DNA of 64,000 bases, from positions 45,114 through 109,113 of the forward strand of contig CAZIMO010000008.1 of assembly GCA_964540535.1 (NCBI GenBank), written 5' to 3'. Positions 26,459 to 33,847 of the stretch are shown here, one piece after another. Under the pieces are notes generated by a model. The model saw nothing but the letters and a program-made list of their open reading frames with translations. It was not told the origin of the DNA and searched no databases. Numbering within the stretch: position 1 is the first letter of the stretch; each line of letters opens with the position of its first letter. This stretch comes from Fimenecus sp964540535. Lineage in GTDB: Bacteria > Bacillota > Clostridia > Oscillospirales > Acutalibacteraceae. The position numbers and the translations under genes were made by a program.

Positions 26459-28043
26459 TTTTGTTTATTCTCTCAATAAATTTTCCGTGATGTTTAGGCT
26501 CAATAACAGGCGGTAATAATTGCACAAATTTCTTGAACAACTCGCAAATCGGCTTAACCGTAAACATCTGGTCAAAAAATCCGTTAAGTGAAGCTAATAT
26601 ATCGCCGATATAAGGCGTGCTTGTAGGCGTCATTGTCACCTTATCCTTGGGCAGAAAATTAAAAATCATATTTCGCTTGCCAACGGTCTGAATAGGTCTG
26701 ATTGAAACAAGCAGGCTGTTATCGTCAATCCATACAGCATTTGAGCATACCTTAAATTCAGTTTTGCCGAGAGTCATTGTCGAGTATCGGTAATAACCGT
26801 TCATTCCAAGGGGGATTTGGTTGGTTTCGTCGTCCTCGCTCCATTTGAATGTGCATTCCTCGCCGTTGAAATCAAATTTCACCATATCAATGTTGCCTGT
26901 TTTCTCCGACATCATATATGTGACGGCAAGCGGCAGTACGCTTACAGGCATACCTATTAAATTAAGCAGAATTTTCCTGCGGAATTTAATATACCTGTTG
27001 CTGATTTCTTCTTCGCGTGCAGGATGCTCACTGCAAGCAGGCGGAACAGGCGCTTCTGCTTCAAAATCCGTTTCTTCATCGGCTTCTTCAAATGCTTTGG
27101 GGAAGAAATCCCATATACAGTCAAGTCCGTCCTGCTCAACAGGAATAGACGCTGTGCATACAACCACAGCATTATGCTCGGGAAAAACAATGCCAAACTG
27201 CGAGAACATTCCGTCAGCACGGTATCCGCCGTTTTTGTTTTGCCAGAAGCAATATCCGTAGCCCGCCGAGGCGTCTGTGCCGGGGCGGTTATATGAATTG
27301 TCAATCTGAATGCTCGTAGCTTCCTTTGCCCATTCGGCAGGTATAACCTGCTTGCCCTTGTATTTACCGCCTTTAAGATAACAAAGCATAAGCTTTGCCA
27401 AATCTTCGGTTTTTATATAAAGTCCCCAACCGCCTGCTTCAATGCCGTTTCGGTCGGTTTCCCATACGGGATAATCAATTCCCAACGGTTCAAAAAGGCG
27501 GGGCTGTAAATAGTCACGCATACACATACCTGTGACACGGTTGATAATTGCCGAGAGCATAAAAATATTTTCGTTTACATAAAGGAACTTTTCGCCCGGT
27601 TCAAAACTCCACGGAGCATTTATGTAATTTTCAATCCAATCAATTTTTGTCTTGTCTGAAAGCAAACTCGGCTGTTTGCCTGCACTCATTCTTAAAAGAT
27701 TTCGTATTGTTACTTTGTCAAAGCGCTCATCGGGCTTTTCGGGTGTATAGTCGGGAAAAAAGTCGAGAAGCTTGTCGTCGAGAGAAATAAGACCCTCGCT
27801 TATTGCAAATCCGACCGCCGTTGACGTAAAGGATTTACTTACTGAATAAACCATATGCGCAGTGTCTTTATCATAAGGCGCGTTGTACCATTCAAGGGCA
27901 ACCTTGCTGTTGCGGATAACAATAAGACTGTGATATTCCAACCCTCTTTTTTTTGCTTCTGCCAAAAAATCGTTCACAACTTTAGCTGAAACTCCTACGC
28001 TTTGCGGTGTGCTTGCACGCGGTAATGCTTTTGAATTTGCCAT
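26445..28043 (-). CDS. Beta-lactamase-fold serine hydrolase
   Basis: 532 residues. Class C/esterase-type serine hydrolase domain (1-330): SxxK in SVSK (Ser67, Lys70), Y-x-N in YVN (155-157), GGWGLYIKTEDLAKL and PEWAKEAT blocks. A C-terminal beta-rich domain (about 350-532) includes a short hydrophobic stretch near 355-375. No signal peptide, so it is probably cytoplasmic and more likely an esterase/peptidase than a drug-hydrolysing enzyme. SD GGAGGGG lies before the ATG. Substrate unknown. Confidence 0.85.
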   Translation of the reverse strand: MANSKALPRASTPQSVGVSAKVVNDFLAEAKKRGLEYHSLIVIRNSKVALEWYNAPYDKDTAHMVYSVSKSFTSTAVGFAISEGLISLDDKLLDFFPDYTPEKPDERFDKVTIRNLLRMSAGKQPSLLSDKTKIDWIENYINAPWSFEPGEKFLYVNENIFMLSAIINRVTGMCMRDYLQPRLFEPLGIDYPVWETDRNGIEAGGWGLYIKTEDLAKLMLCYLKGGKYKGKQVIPAEWAKEATSIQIDNSYNRPGTDASAGYGYCFWQNKNGGYRADGMFSQFGIVFPEHNAVVVCTASIPVEQDGLDCIWDFFPKAFEEADEETDFEAEAPVPPACSEHPAREEEISNRYIKFRRKILLNLIGMPVSVLPLAVTYMMSEKTGNIDMVKFDFNGEECTFKWSEDDETNQIPLGMNGYYRYSTMTLGKTEFKVCSNAVWIDDNSLLVSIRPIQTVGKRNMIFNFLPKDKVTMTPTSTPYIGDILASLNGFFDQMFTVKPICELFKKFVQLLPPVIEPKHHGKFIERINKIENK

Positions 28044-28080
28044 TTATAACCCCTCCAACAAATTTTATTTTATTCCAATT

Positions 28081-28098
28081 TTAACATAGATATGTTAA
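28081..28098. promoter_or_regulatory. Palindrome in the divergent promoter region (possible operator)
   Basis: TTAACATAGATATGTTAA is an inverted repeat of two perfect 8-base arms with a 2-base centre, 38 bases upstream of the serine hydrolase start and 92 bases before yabP. Size and symmetry suit a dimeric repressor, but no regulator is known. Confidence 0.4.
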
Positions 28099-28131
28099 GT
28101 TGCAAACGGATTAGTCAAAAAATAACTGATG

Positions 28132-28159
28132 AATAGATTTAAAAATCTCTGCATACATA
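28132..28159 (+). promoter_or_regulatory. Sigma-E-like promoter of yabP-yabQ
   Basis: GAATAGA (28132-28138 region) and CATACATA (28152-28159) with a 14-base spacer resemble the mother-cell sigma-E consensus (-10 CATACAnT). yabP and yabQ are sigma-E genes in Bacillus, so the match is where it is expected. Start of transcription would be near 28166. Confidence 0.5.
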
Positions 28160-28189
28160 TTACAAGCAAGTAAAATACGGAGGTAGCTT

Positions 28190-28474
28190 ATGGTTTCAGA
28201 CGAAAAAAACATTCAAAAATTACCGCACAATATTATTATGGAGGATAGAAAAAAGCTTTCGGTTTCGGGAGTCACCGATATTGACTCATTTGACGAGCAG
28301 ACGGTTATAGCTGTTACACAGCAGGGTGAGCTAACGATCCGTGGCTGGAATCTGCACATTACACGGCTTAATTTAGAGCAGAGCGAATTGATGGTAGACG
28401 GCGAAATTTCGTCGCTTATTTATACTGATACACGCCCGCAGGCAAAGGGCTTTTTCTCAAAGGTGCTTAGATGA
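28190..28474 (+). CDS. yabP: Sporulation protein YabP
   Basis: 94 residues of the YabP/YqfC family: HNIIMEDRKKLSVSGVTDIDSFDEQ, then GELTIRGWNLHITRLNLEQSELMVDG. In Bacillus it is made in the mother cell and is linked to spore envelope formation. SD ACGGAGGTAG before the ATG; overlaps yabQ by ATGA. Confidence 0.95.
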   Translation: MVSDEKNIQKLPHNIIMEDRKKLSVSGVTDIDSFDEQTVIAVTQQGELTIRGWNLHITRLNLEQSELMVDGEISSLIYTDTRPQAKGFFSKVLR

Positions 28475-29028
28475 CCGACTATTTATACAGCTTAAGCCTT
28501 GCCCGTCAGACAAAAGGATTTTTGCTGGCGCTCGGCATGGGCTTTCTTTTGGGAGTTCTGTATGATTTAATAAGAATAATCCGAATAAGCGTTTCACGGG
28601 GAAAATTTGCCGTTGTTATATGCGACATAATTTTCTGTGCTGCAGCCTGCCTTTGCACATTTTTGTTCTGCTTAACCGTCAATGAGGGCGAAATTCGTTT
28701 GTATTTAGTTCTCGGCGAAGCTGTGGGATTTTTTGTCTATTATTTTTCATTTGGAGCTGTGGTTTTCGTTTGCAGTGAAAAAATTATCAGTTTTATTAAA
28801 AAGCTTTTGGGATCGGTTTTCGGTATCATTTTTTTCCCTTTTAAATGGATTTTCAGTAAAATAAGGAAACTGTTCAACAATTTGCTTAAAAAAAGTCGAA
28901 AAAACAGTAAAAAAGTCAAAAATAAATCAAAATTCCTCTTGAAAGTCAACAAACTATTGTTGTATAATCTATTTGTTAAAAAGCAAAATCTGGTGGATGG
29001 CGAAAAAAATGAAAGTGAGGAAGTATGA
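28471..29028 (+). CDS. yabQ: Spore cortex biosynthesis protein YabQ
   Basis: 185 residues. Membrane protein with about four hydrophobic helices (near 12-32, 45-66, 70-90, 95-115) and the family start QTKGFLLALGMGFLLGVLYDLIRIIR. In Bacillus YabQ is needed for spore cortex. The C-terminal third is strongly basic (KKSRKNSKKVKNKSK). ATGA overlaps with both yabP and divIC. Confidence 0.92.
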   Translation: MTDYLYSLSLARQTKGFLLALGMGFLLGVLYDLIRIIRISVSRGKFAVVICDIIFCAAACLCTFLFCLTVNEGEIRLYLVLGEAVGFFVYYFSFGAVVFVCSEKIISFIKKLLGSVFGIIFFPFKWIFSKIRKLFNNLLKKSRKNSKKVKNKSKFLLKVNKLLLYNLFVKKQNLVDGEKNESEEV

Positions 29029-29339
29029 TTATGGCAAGAACTAAGTCTGCACCTAAAAAAGTTCAGAAAAGAAGCTTTATTCTTACTCTCGGCATTATTT
29101 TGCTGATTGGTTATTTTGTGATTTCCATATTCAGCCTTCAAGCTACAATTAAAGAACGCCGTGCTGAGCTGGAACAAAAAAACGCCGCATACGAGCAGCA
29201 ATTAGCTGATAACGAGCGCCTGCAATCCATAGTTGACGATGAAGATAAGAGCGAGTATATGGAGCAGGTTGCCCGTGAAAAACTCGGTTTTGTTATGCCG
29301 GGCGAAAAGGTATTCTACGACGTAACACCAGGGGCATGA
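29025..29339 (+). CDS. divIC: Septum formation initiator DivIC (FtsB family)
   Basis: 104 residues. One membrane helix (about 20-42, FILTLGIILLIGYFVISIF) with a basic cytoplasmic tail, then a coiled coil (ATIKERRAELEQKNAAYEQQL) and the conserved end EYMEQVAREKLGFVMPGEKVFY. Part of the FtsL-DivIC-DivIB divisome subcomplex. The ATG at 29025 overlaps the yabQ stop; ATG 29031 is an equal alternative. Order yabP-yabQ-divIC-yabR is as in Bacillus. Confidence 0.93.
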   Translation: MIMARTKSAPKKVQKRSFILTLGIILLIGYFVISIFSLQATIKERRAELEQKNAAYEQQLADNERLQSIVDDEDKSEYMEQVAREKLGFVMPGEKVFYDVTPGA

Positions 29340-29355
29340 GGAGGCTTTGCATTCA

Positions 29356-29805
29356 ATGCAAATTGACATCGGTTCTATTTACGATGGAACAGTGACGGGG
29401 TTGACCAAATTCGGAGCTTTTGTTAAGCTTGAAGGCGGCGCTTCGGGAATGGTGCATATTTCCGAGGTGGCAAATGAATATGTCAGCGACATTTCACAGC
29501 ACCTTTCAGAGGGCGACAAGGTTAAGGTCAAAGTAATCGAAATCAACGAAAAGGGTAAAATCAGTCTTTCAATCAAAAAGGCGTTGCCGGAACCCGAAAA
29601 ACCGAAGCCTGCAAAGCCGAGGGTTCAGAAAAACGCTAACCGCGGTTGGCAGGGCAAATCACAGCCCGAGCAGTCGGGTCCAATGTCTTTTGAAGATATG
29701 ATGGCAAAGTTTAAGGCTCAAAGCGAAGATAAAATGAGCGATATTAAACGAAGCTCTGACAGACGCGGCGGCAACACAGGCTACCGCAGAGGTAACAAGT
29801 CATAA
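29356..29805 (+). CDS. yabR: S1-domain RNA-binding protein (YabR-like)
   Basis: 149 residues from ATG 29356; the in-frame TTG at 29347 is only 2 bases after the SD GAGGAGG and is rejected. One S1 domain (residues 3-75, GSIYDGTVTGLTKFGAFVKLE, GMVHISEV, KVKVIEINEKGKISLSIK), then a Pro/Lys-rich linker and a basic Arg/Gly tail. Family members bind RNA or ribosomes. Last gene of the yabP operon. Confidence 0.9.
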   Translation: MQIDIGSIYDGTVTGLTKFGAFVKLEGGASGMVHISEVANEYVSDISQHLSEGDKVKVKVIEINEKGKISLSIKKALPEPEKPKPAKPRVQKNANRGWQGKSQPEQSGPMSFEDMMAKFKAQSEDKMSDIKRSSDRRGGNTGYRRGNKS

Positions 29806-29814
29806 TAAAGGTAA

Positions 29815-29843
29815 TAGGGCAGTTTTCATACTGCCCTTTTTTA
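29815..29843 (+). terminator. Terminator of the yabP-yabQ-divIC-yabR operon
   Basis: AGGGCAG / CTGCCCT stem with an 8-base loop followed by TTTTT; the mobile repeat copy starts 3 bases later. Confidence 0.82.
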
Positions 29844-29845
29844 TT

Positions 29846-30121
29846 AAGGTGGCGGGAGTCGAACCGGATATGGTTTAAATCAGCATATTTTCCCTTGCAC
29901 TGCGTTAAAACTCTCGACATACGGCAGTATGCCATCGAGTTTGTGCCTTGTTCAAGAAAAAATCGGCTTGATTTAAACTGCTCTGCACCGAAAATGCAGA
30001 GAGTGCGGATAAATTTTTGCTTTTGAAATAGCAGACGGGCTGACGCCCGCCAATGTTGAAAAAGTGAAAAGTCGCCGTAATATCAAGGCTTCGGCATATT
30101 GGGTTCGACTCCTGTCACCTA
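29846..30121 (-). repeat. MITE-like repeat, copy 1 (inverted)
   Basis: About 276 bp, no ORF. Left end AAGGTGGCGGGAGTCGAAC and right end GTTCGACTCCTGTCACCT are terminal inverted repeats. Read on the minus strand it matches copies 2 and 4 along its whole length with scattered changes, including the hairpin core GGCGGGCGTCAGCCCGTC and the GTTTAAATC segments. It starts right after the yabR terminator and ends 17 bases before the fumA ATG. The right flank lacks the clean TA seen in the other copies (CCT-AAAA), so it is probably older. Confidence 0.85.
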
Positions 30122-30138
30122 AAATATGAGGTAAAATT

Positions 30139-30981
30139 ATGAGAGAAATAAGTTTTTCACAAATTTCAGATACTGTGCGTGAGCTTTGCATTAAAGCTAA
30201 TAAGGTTCTGCCCGAAGATTTAACGCAGTGCATAGTCTGTAATGCCGGGAACGAAGAAAAAGAACTTCCCAAAAGCATAATGGGCGACATTCTTGAAAAT
30301 CTTGACTGTGCAAAAGAAATGGACATACCTATTTGCCAAGATACCGGAATGGCGATTGTCTTTGTTGAAGTCGGTCAAGATGTTCATATAACAGGCGGTG
30401 ATTTTGAGTCTGCCGTGAACGACGGTGTACGCCGAGGATATAGTGACGGACTTTTACGCAAATCAATTGTGGGCGATCCACTTGAAAGAGTGAATACAAA
30501 CGATAATACGCCTGCAATAATTCACACCCGTATTGTTAGCGGCGATCAAATAAAAATCACCGTTGCGCCAAAGGGATTCGGCAGTGAAAATATGAGCAGA
30601 ATAAAAATGTTCACACCCTCCGCAACTAAAGAGGATATTGTGGATTTTGTGGTAGAAACCGTAAAAATTGCAGGCGGTAATCCCTGCCCGCCGATTGTTT
30701 TGGGTATAGGTATCGGCGGCAGCTTTGAGGGTTGTGCATACCTTGCAAAAAAAGCGCTTTGCAGAAGCGTTAATAAACGAAATTCAAAACCGCTTTATGC
30801 CGAGCTTGAAAAGATAATGCTTGAAAAAGTTAATGCAACCGATATAGGTCCGCAGGGCTTCGGCGGAAAAACCACTGCTTTGGCGGTGAACATTGAAGAA
30901 GCACCTACCCATATTGCAGGCTTGCCCGTAGCAGTTAATGTGGGCTGTCATGTAACAAGACACGCAGAGGCAGTCATTTAA
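30139..30981 (+). CDS. Class I fumarate hydratase alpha subunit (or L-tartrate dehydratase alpha)
   Basis: 280 residues, the full N-terminal subunit of a two-gene class I hydro-lyase. Iron-sulfur ligand candidates are Cys66 (PICQDTG), Cys183 (NPCPPIVLGIGIGG) and a Cys near the C-terminus (GCHVTRHAE); Cys199 lies in SFEGCAYL. Reaction: reversible hydration of fumarate to malate with an oxygen-sensitive 4Fe-4S cluster. SD GAGGT 8 bases upstream. Oddity: no beta-subunit gene follows; the reading frame ends in a TAA that is shared with the first bases of repeat copy 2, and copy 1 lies just upstream, so the gene is boxed between inverted repeats. Fumarase and tartrate dehydratase alpha chains cannot be told apart here. 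Confidence 0.9.
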   Translation: MREISFSQISDTVRELCIKANKVLPEDLTQCIVCNAGNEEKELPKSIMGDILENLDCAKEMDIPICQDTGMAIVFVEVGQDVHITGGDFESAVNDGVRRGYSDGLLRKSIVGDPLERVNTNDNTPAIIHTRIVSGDQIKITVAPKGFGSENMSRIKMFTPSATKEDIVDFVVETVKIAGGNPCPPIVLGIGIGGSFEGCAYLAKKALCRSVNKRNSKPLYAELEKIMLEKVNATDIGPQGFGGKTTALAVNIEEAPTHIAGLPVAVNVGCHVTRHAEAVI

Positions 30982-31255
30982 GGTGACGGTAGTTGAACAC
31001 AATATGCCGAAAATTTGATATTACGGCGACTTTTCACTTTTTCAACATTGACGGGCGTCAGCCCGTCTGCTGTTTTAAAAGCAAAAATTCATCCATACTC
31101 TCTGCATTTTCGGTGCAGAGCAGTTTAAATCAAACAGTTTTTTTCTTGAACAAGGCATAAGGTCGAAGCCGTACTGCCGTATGGAGAGAGTTTTAACGCA
31201 GTTCAAGGAAAAATATGCTGATTTAAACCATATCGGGTTCGACTTCCGTCACCTT
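30980..31255 (+). repeat. MITE-like repeat, copy 2
   Basis: About 276 bp. Left end AAGGTGACGGTAGTTGAAC, right end GTTCGACTTCCGTCACCTT; the outer parts are inverted repeats of about 26 bp with a few mismatches. TA flanks both ends (T-TA-AGG and CCT-TA-AG), as for insertion at a TA dinucleotide. Internal perfect hairpin GACGGGC-GTCA-GCCCGTC. The left end overlaps the fumA stop codon. About 95% alike to copy 4 by eye. The GH30 gene starts 40 bases after the right end. Confidence 0.88.
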
Positions 31256-31294
31256 AAGCGAATTATAAAAATTCATATCATAGGAGAATTTGAA

Positions 31295-32863
31295 ATGGCA
31301 AAGAAAAAGGTCTTGAAAATTGTTGTTACAGTTGTTTCTGTGCTGTTGGCGGTGACAATTGCGGTATTTGCAGTGTTTTTTGATAAAATAATGTGGAACA
31401 GCAAATGGTTCATTGAAAAATCGCTGACTGATGATGTAACGCTTACAATCAATGCTGATAAAACAGGCAAAACCCTTGACGGCTTCGGCGCGTCTGCCTG
31501 CTGGTGGTCGCAGATTGCCAATAAGAGCGATAATGCAGAAGAAATCGCAAAGCTTCTTTACAGCAAAGAGGGCTTGGGACTTAACATTTACCGTTACAAT
31601 ATCGGTGCAGGCTCTGCTGATAACACAAATTCAAATATCACTGACCCGTGGCGTAAGACAGAGAGCTTTTATGTGCTTAATAAAGAAACGGGCGAGTATG
31701 AATATGATTTCACAAAAGACGCTGAAGCACAGGCATTTTTAGATCTTTGTCTTTCCTACGGCTGTATTGATACGGTAATTCTCTTTGCAAATTCACCCCA
31801 TTATACGATGACTCTTAACGGTCAGGAATACGGAAATGAAAATTGGTGGGTGAGCAATCTGCCCCGTGAAAATTATGAAGCTTATGCTGAATATTTAATA
31901 ACAATTGCCGAGTATTTCATCAATAAAGGTGTTCCTGTGAAATACATAAGCCCCATTAACGAGCCTAACTGGTCATGGGGTGTGGCAGGTGTAAACCAAA
32001 GTCAAGAGGGCTGTTTCTATAATTCAGAAGATATTTACGATGTTTACCGTGCCTGCGTGAAAGAGATTAAAGAAAGAAATCTTGATATTAAGCTTGCAGG
32101 ACCCGAATCAGGCGAAATCGGTCACAGACTTTATGAATGGTTTGAGTATCTCTATAATGATGAAGAAATCTTTCCGTATCTCGGTACGCTGTCATATCAC
32201 AGCTATTGGTCCGATGAATCGGTCAACAACAAAATAGGACTTGGCGAATGGATTAACAAAAATACTGCGGATATTCCTGTTGAGATGTCAGAATGGTGTC
32301 ATTTGCCCTGCACATCGCCAATCGACTCAATCGACGGCGCGCTTTTGCAGGCAAGAGTAATGGCGAATGACCTTAATTACAGCAGTATAAATTCTTGGAC
32401 AGCGTGGGTTGGCGTAAACGGAATAGGCATTGGCGATGACGGCAAGGAATATTCTGACGGACTTTTGGCAGGTAATGCAGATTTAAGCGAATATTCAGTT
32501 GCTGTGAGATATTACGCAGTGGCTCATTTCAGCAAGTTTATTCCTGTCGGCAGTGTGAAAATCGAAACAAAAAAGAGCATAAACGATGTTATAAAAACAA
32601 CAGAAAAACTTGAAGACGGCACAGTTAATACAACCTCGATGAAATATACCGTCAATTGCGTTTCGTATCTTACACCCGACGGCAAAACCGTGACGGTAGT
32701 TGTAAACGAAGGTGTTACAAGAAATATTGATTTCAAGATTGACGCTGAAAAAATGACTGTTTACACAACAACGCAGAATGAACGGCTTAAAGAAACATAT
32801 TCGGGCAATGTTACAAAAATCGAACTTCCCGAAAAGAGCATAATGACAATCGTATTTGAATAA
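31295..32863 (+). CDS. GH30-family glycoside hydrolase, membrane-anchored
   Basis: 522 residues from ATG 31295 (SD AGGAGAA, 8 bases); an upstream in-frame start lies inside the repeat and is rejected. Residues 6-29 form a signal anchor without a clear cleavage site. The rest is a (beta/alpha)8 barrel plus a beta side domain: LDGFGASACWWSQ (61-73), acid/base Glu223 in SPINEPNW, nucleophile candidate Glu333 in EMSEWC, and a C-terminal beta domain. GH30 enzymes cut beta-linked glucans, galactans, xylans or glucosylceramide; the sequence type with WWSQ and SINSWTAW is like the clostridial O-glycosyl hydrolases of beta-1,6-galactanase type, but the substrate is inferred only loosely. Confidence 0.85.
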   Translation: MAKKKVLKIVVTVVSVLLAVTIAVFAVFFDKIMWNSKWFIEKSLTDDVTLTINADKTGKTLDGFGASACWWSQIANKSDNAEEIAKLLYSKEGLGLNIYRYNIGAGSADNTNSNITDPWRKTESFYVLNKETGEYEYDFTKDAEAQAFLDLCLSYGCIDTVILFANSPHYTMTLNGQEYGNENWWVSNLPRENYEAYAEYLITIAEYFINKGVPVKYISPINEPNWSWGVAGVNQSQEGCFYNSEDIYDVYRACVKEIKERNLDIKLAGPESGEIGHRLYEWFEYLYNDEEIFPYLGTLSYHSYWSDESVNNKIGLGEWINKNTADIPVEMSEWCHLPCTSPIDSIDGALLQARVMANDLNYSSINSWTAWVGVNGIGIGDDGKEYSDGLLAGNADLSEYSVAVRYYAVAHFSKFIPVGSVKIETKKSINDVIKTTEKLEDGTVNTTSMKYTVNCVSYLTPDGKTVTVVVNEGVTRNIDFKIDAEKMTVYTTTQNERLKETYSGNVTKIELPEKSIMTIVFE

Positions 32864-32870
32864 TAAAATA

Positions 32871-32908
32871 GGACTGTAAAGAAACAGAATTCTTTGCAGT
32901 CCATTTGT
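32871..32908 (+). terminator. Terminator after the GH30 gene
   Basis: 13-bp stem GGACTGTAAAGAA / TTCTTTGCAGTCC (one U.G pair) with a short loop, followed by ATTTGTT. The T run is weak. Confidence 0.65.
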
Positions 32909-32928
32909 TATATAAGGGACAGAAAAAA

Positions 32929-33000
32929 TGCGTAGAATGAGCAATTACAGCCCGACGGCGTACAAAGGTACTCCAAAGGCTGATTTGTTTAGAGCATAAA
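32929..33000 (+). CDS. Possible 23-residue peptide inside an inverted-repeat region
   Basis: ATG at 32929 opens a 23-codon frame (starts MRRMSNYSPTAYKG, ends DLFRA) preceded by AAGGGACAG. It is basic-polar without a membrane helix. Its start codon lies in one arm of a 13-bp inverted repeat (AAAAATGCGTAGA at 32924-32936, TCTACGCATTTTT at 33038-33050) and its end lies in another (AGCATAAA at 32993). It may be chance, a regulatory peptide or part of a small mobile element. I do not recognise it. Confidence 0.25.
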
Positions 33001-33062
33001 ACAAATATAATCTTTTCCTTATTTATGCTTTATGCGCTCTACGCATTTTTAACATCCCGTAA

Positions 33063-33752
33063 CTAAATTTTTTCGCCTGTTTCGGCATTGATGACGTCTT
33101 TAAATACTGCACGGTGAGTGCCTGAAATATATTTATCAATGTGAAGTGAGCCGAAGAACCATTTTTTGAATTTGCAGTTCCCTGCAAGCTCTTCAAAATA
33201 GGCATTTAGGGCGGTAACGCGAAATTCCGAGGTATCGTTAAGATTTAAAAAATTCTTTACCTTTAATGGCGGTTCGTGGGATATGATAATATCCATATCA
33301 TATCCTGCAACCTCAAGGTTTTCAGCGCCCTCTAAAAGCTCTTCCTGCGTTGGTATTTCATCTTTTGACCATTTATTCACATCACGGCGAATATCAATGT
33401 CCGAGCTTTCACCGCCGCCCATAGTGAAAATCTTTTTGCCTTCAAGCTCAAAAATCTGACCGCGCATAAGATGATAGAGATTTCCGTAAATTTTATGCAC
33501 CTTACCGCCGTTCCATTGGCTTATTTCATAACCGTTAAGCATATCAAAATTTTCGTGAGTGCCGTCAATAAAGCAGATATTGTATTTTCTTTTGCCCAAA
33601 GACGCTAAAAAATTTTGCTCGGCTCTTGTGTCGTTCCACATAAAACCGAAATCACCGCAAATTATAAGAGTATCTCCCTCTTTAAGCTTTCGCAGAGCAA
33701 TTCTTGAAAGTCTTTTGCGGTCGCCGTGGGTATCGCCTGTAATATAAATCAT
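33063..33752 (-). CDS. Calcineurin-like metallophosphoesterase
   Basis: 229 residues from ATG 33752; a TTG six bases further upstream (33758) has better spacing to AAGGA and is a possible start. Metal-binding motifs: YITGDTHGD (D-x-H), ICGDFGF (GDxx, an altered GDxxD), GTHEN (GN-H[ED] variant), and IISHEPP; the final GxH motif appears as GSLHIDK. Family members hydrolyse phosphoesters with two metals; the substrate is unknown. Stands alone on the minus strand. Confidence 0.85.
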   Translation of the reverse strand: MIYITGDTHGDRKRLSRIALRKLKEGDTLIICGDFGFMWNDTRAEQNFLASLGKRKYNICFIDGTHENFDMLNGYEISQWNGGKVHKIYGNLYHLMRGQIFELEGKKIFTMGGGESSDIDIRRDVNKWSKDEIPTQEELLEGAENLEVAGYDMDIIISHEPPLKVKNFLNLNDTSEFRVTALNAYFEELAGNCKFKKWFFGSLHIDKYISGTHRAVFKDVINAETGEKI

Positions 33753-33775
33753 CTTCAAAAATTCCTTTTTCTCTA

Positions 33776-33804
33776 TTGGATATTATTCTCATTTGTGATA
33801 TACT
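33776..33804 (+). promoter_or_regulatory. Promoter of the D,D-carboxypeptidase gene
   Basis: -35 TTGGAT (33776-33781), 17-bp spacer, -10 TATACT (33799-33804) with an extended TG (TGATATACT). Located 43 bases before the start codon. Confidence 0.7.
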
Positions 33805-33847
33805 TATTGTATTACTTTCTTATGCTTTTTTCAAGTGGGTGATTTAA

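Noticed and set aside
26445..28043. Serine hydrolase as an antibiotic-resistance beta-lactamase
   Set aside because: No signal peptide, extra C-terminal domain and esterase-like layout; SxxK alone is not evidence of drug hydrolysis.
31181..31294. Upstream start of the GH30 protein inside repeat copy 2
   Set aside because: No SD there, and the added residues are encoded by the repeat; the ATG at 31295 has a good SD and gives a normal signal anchor.
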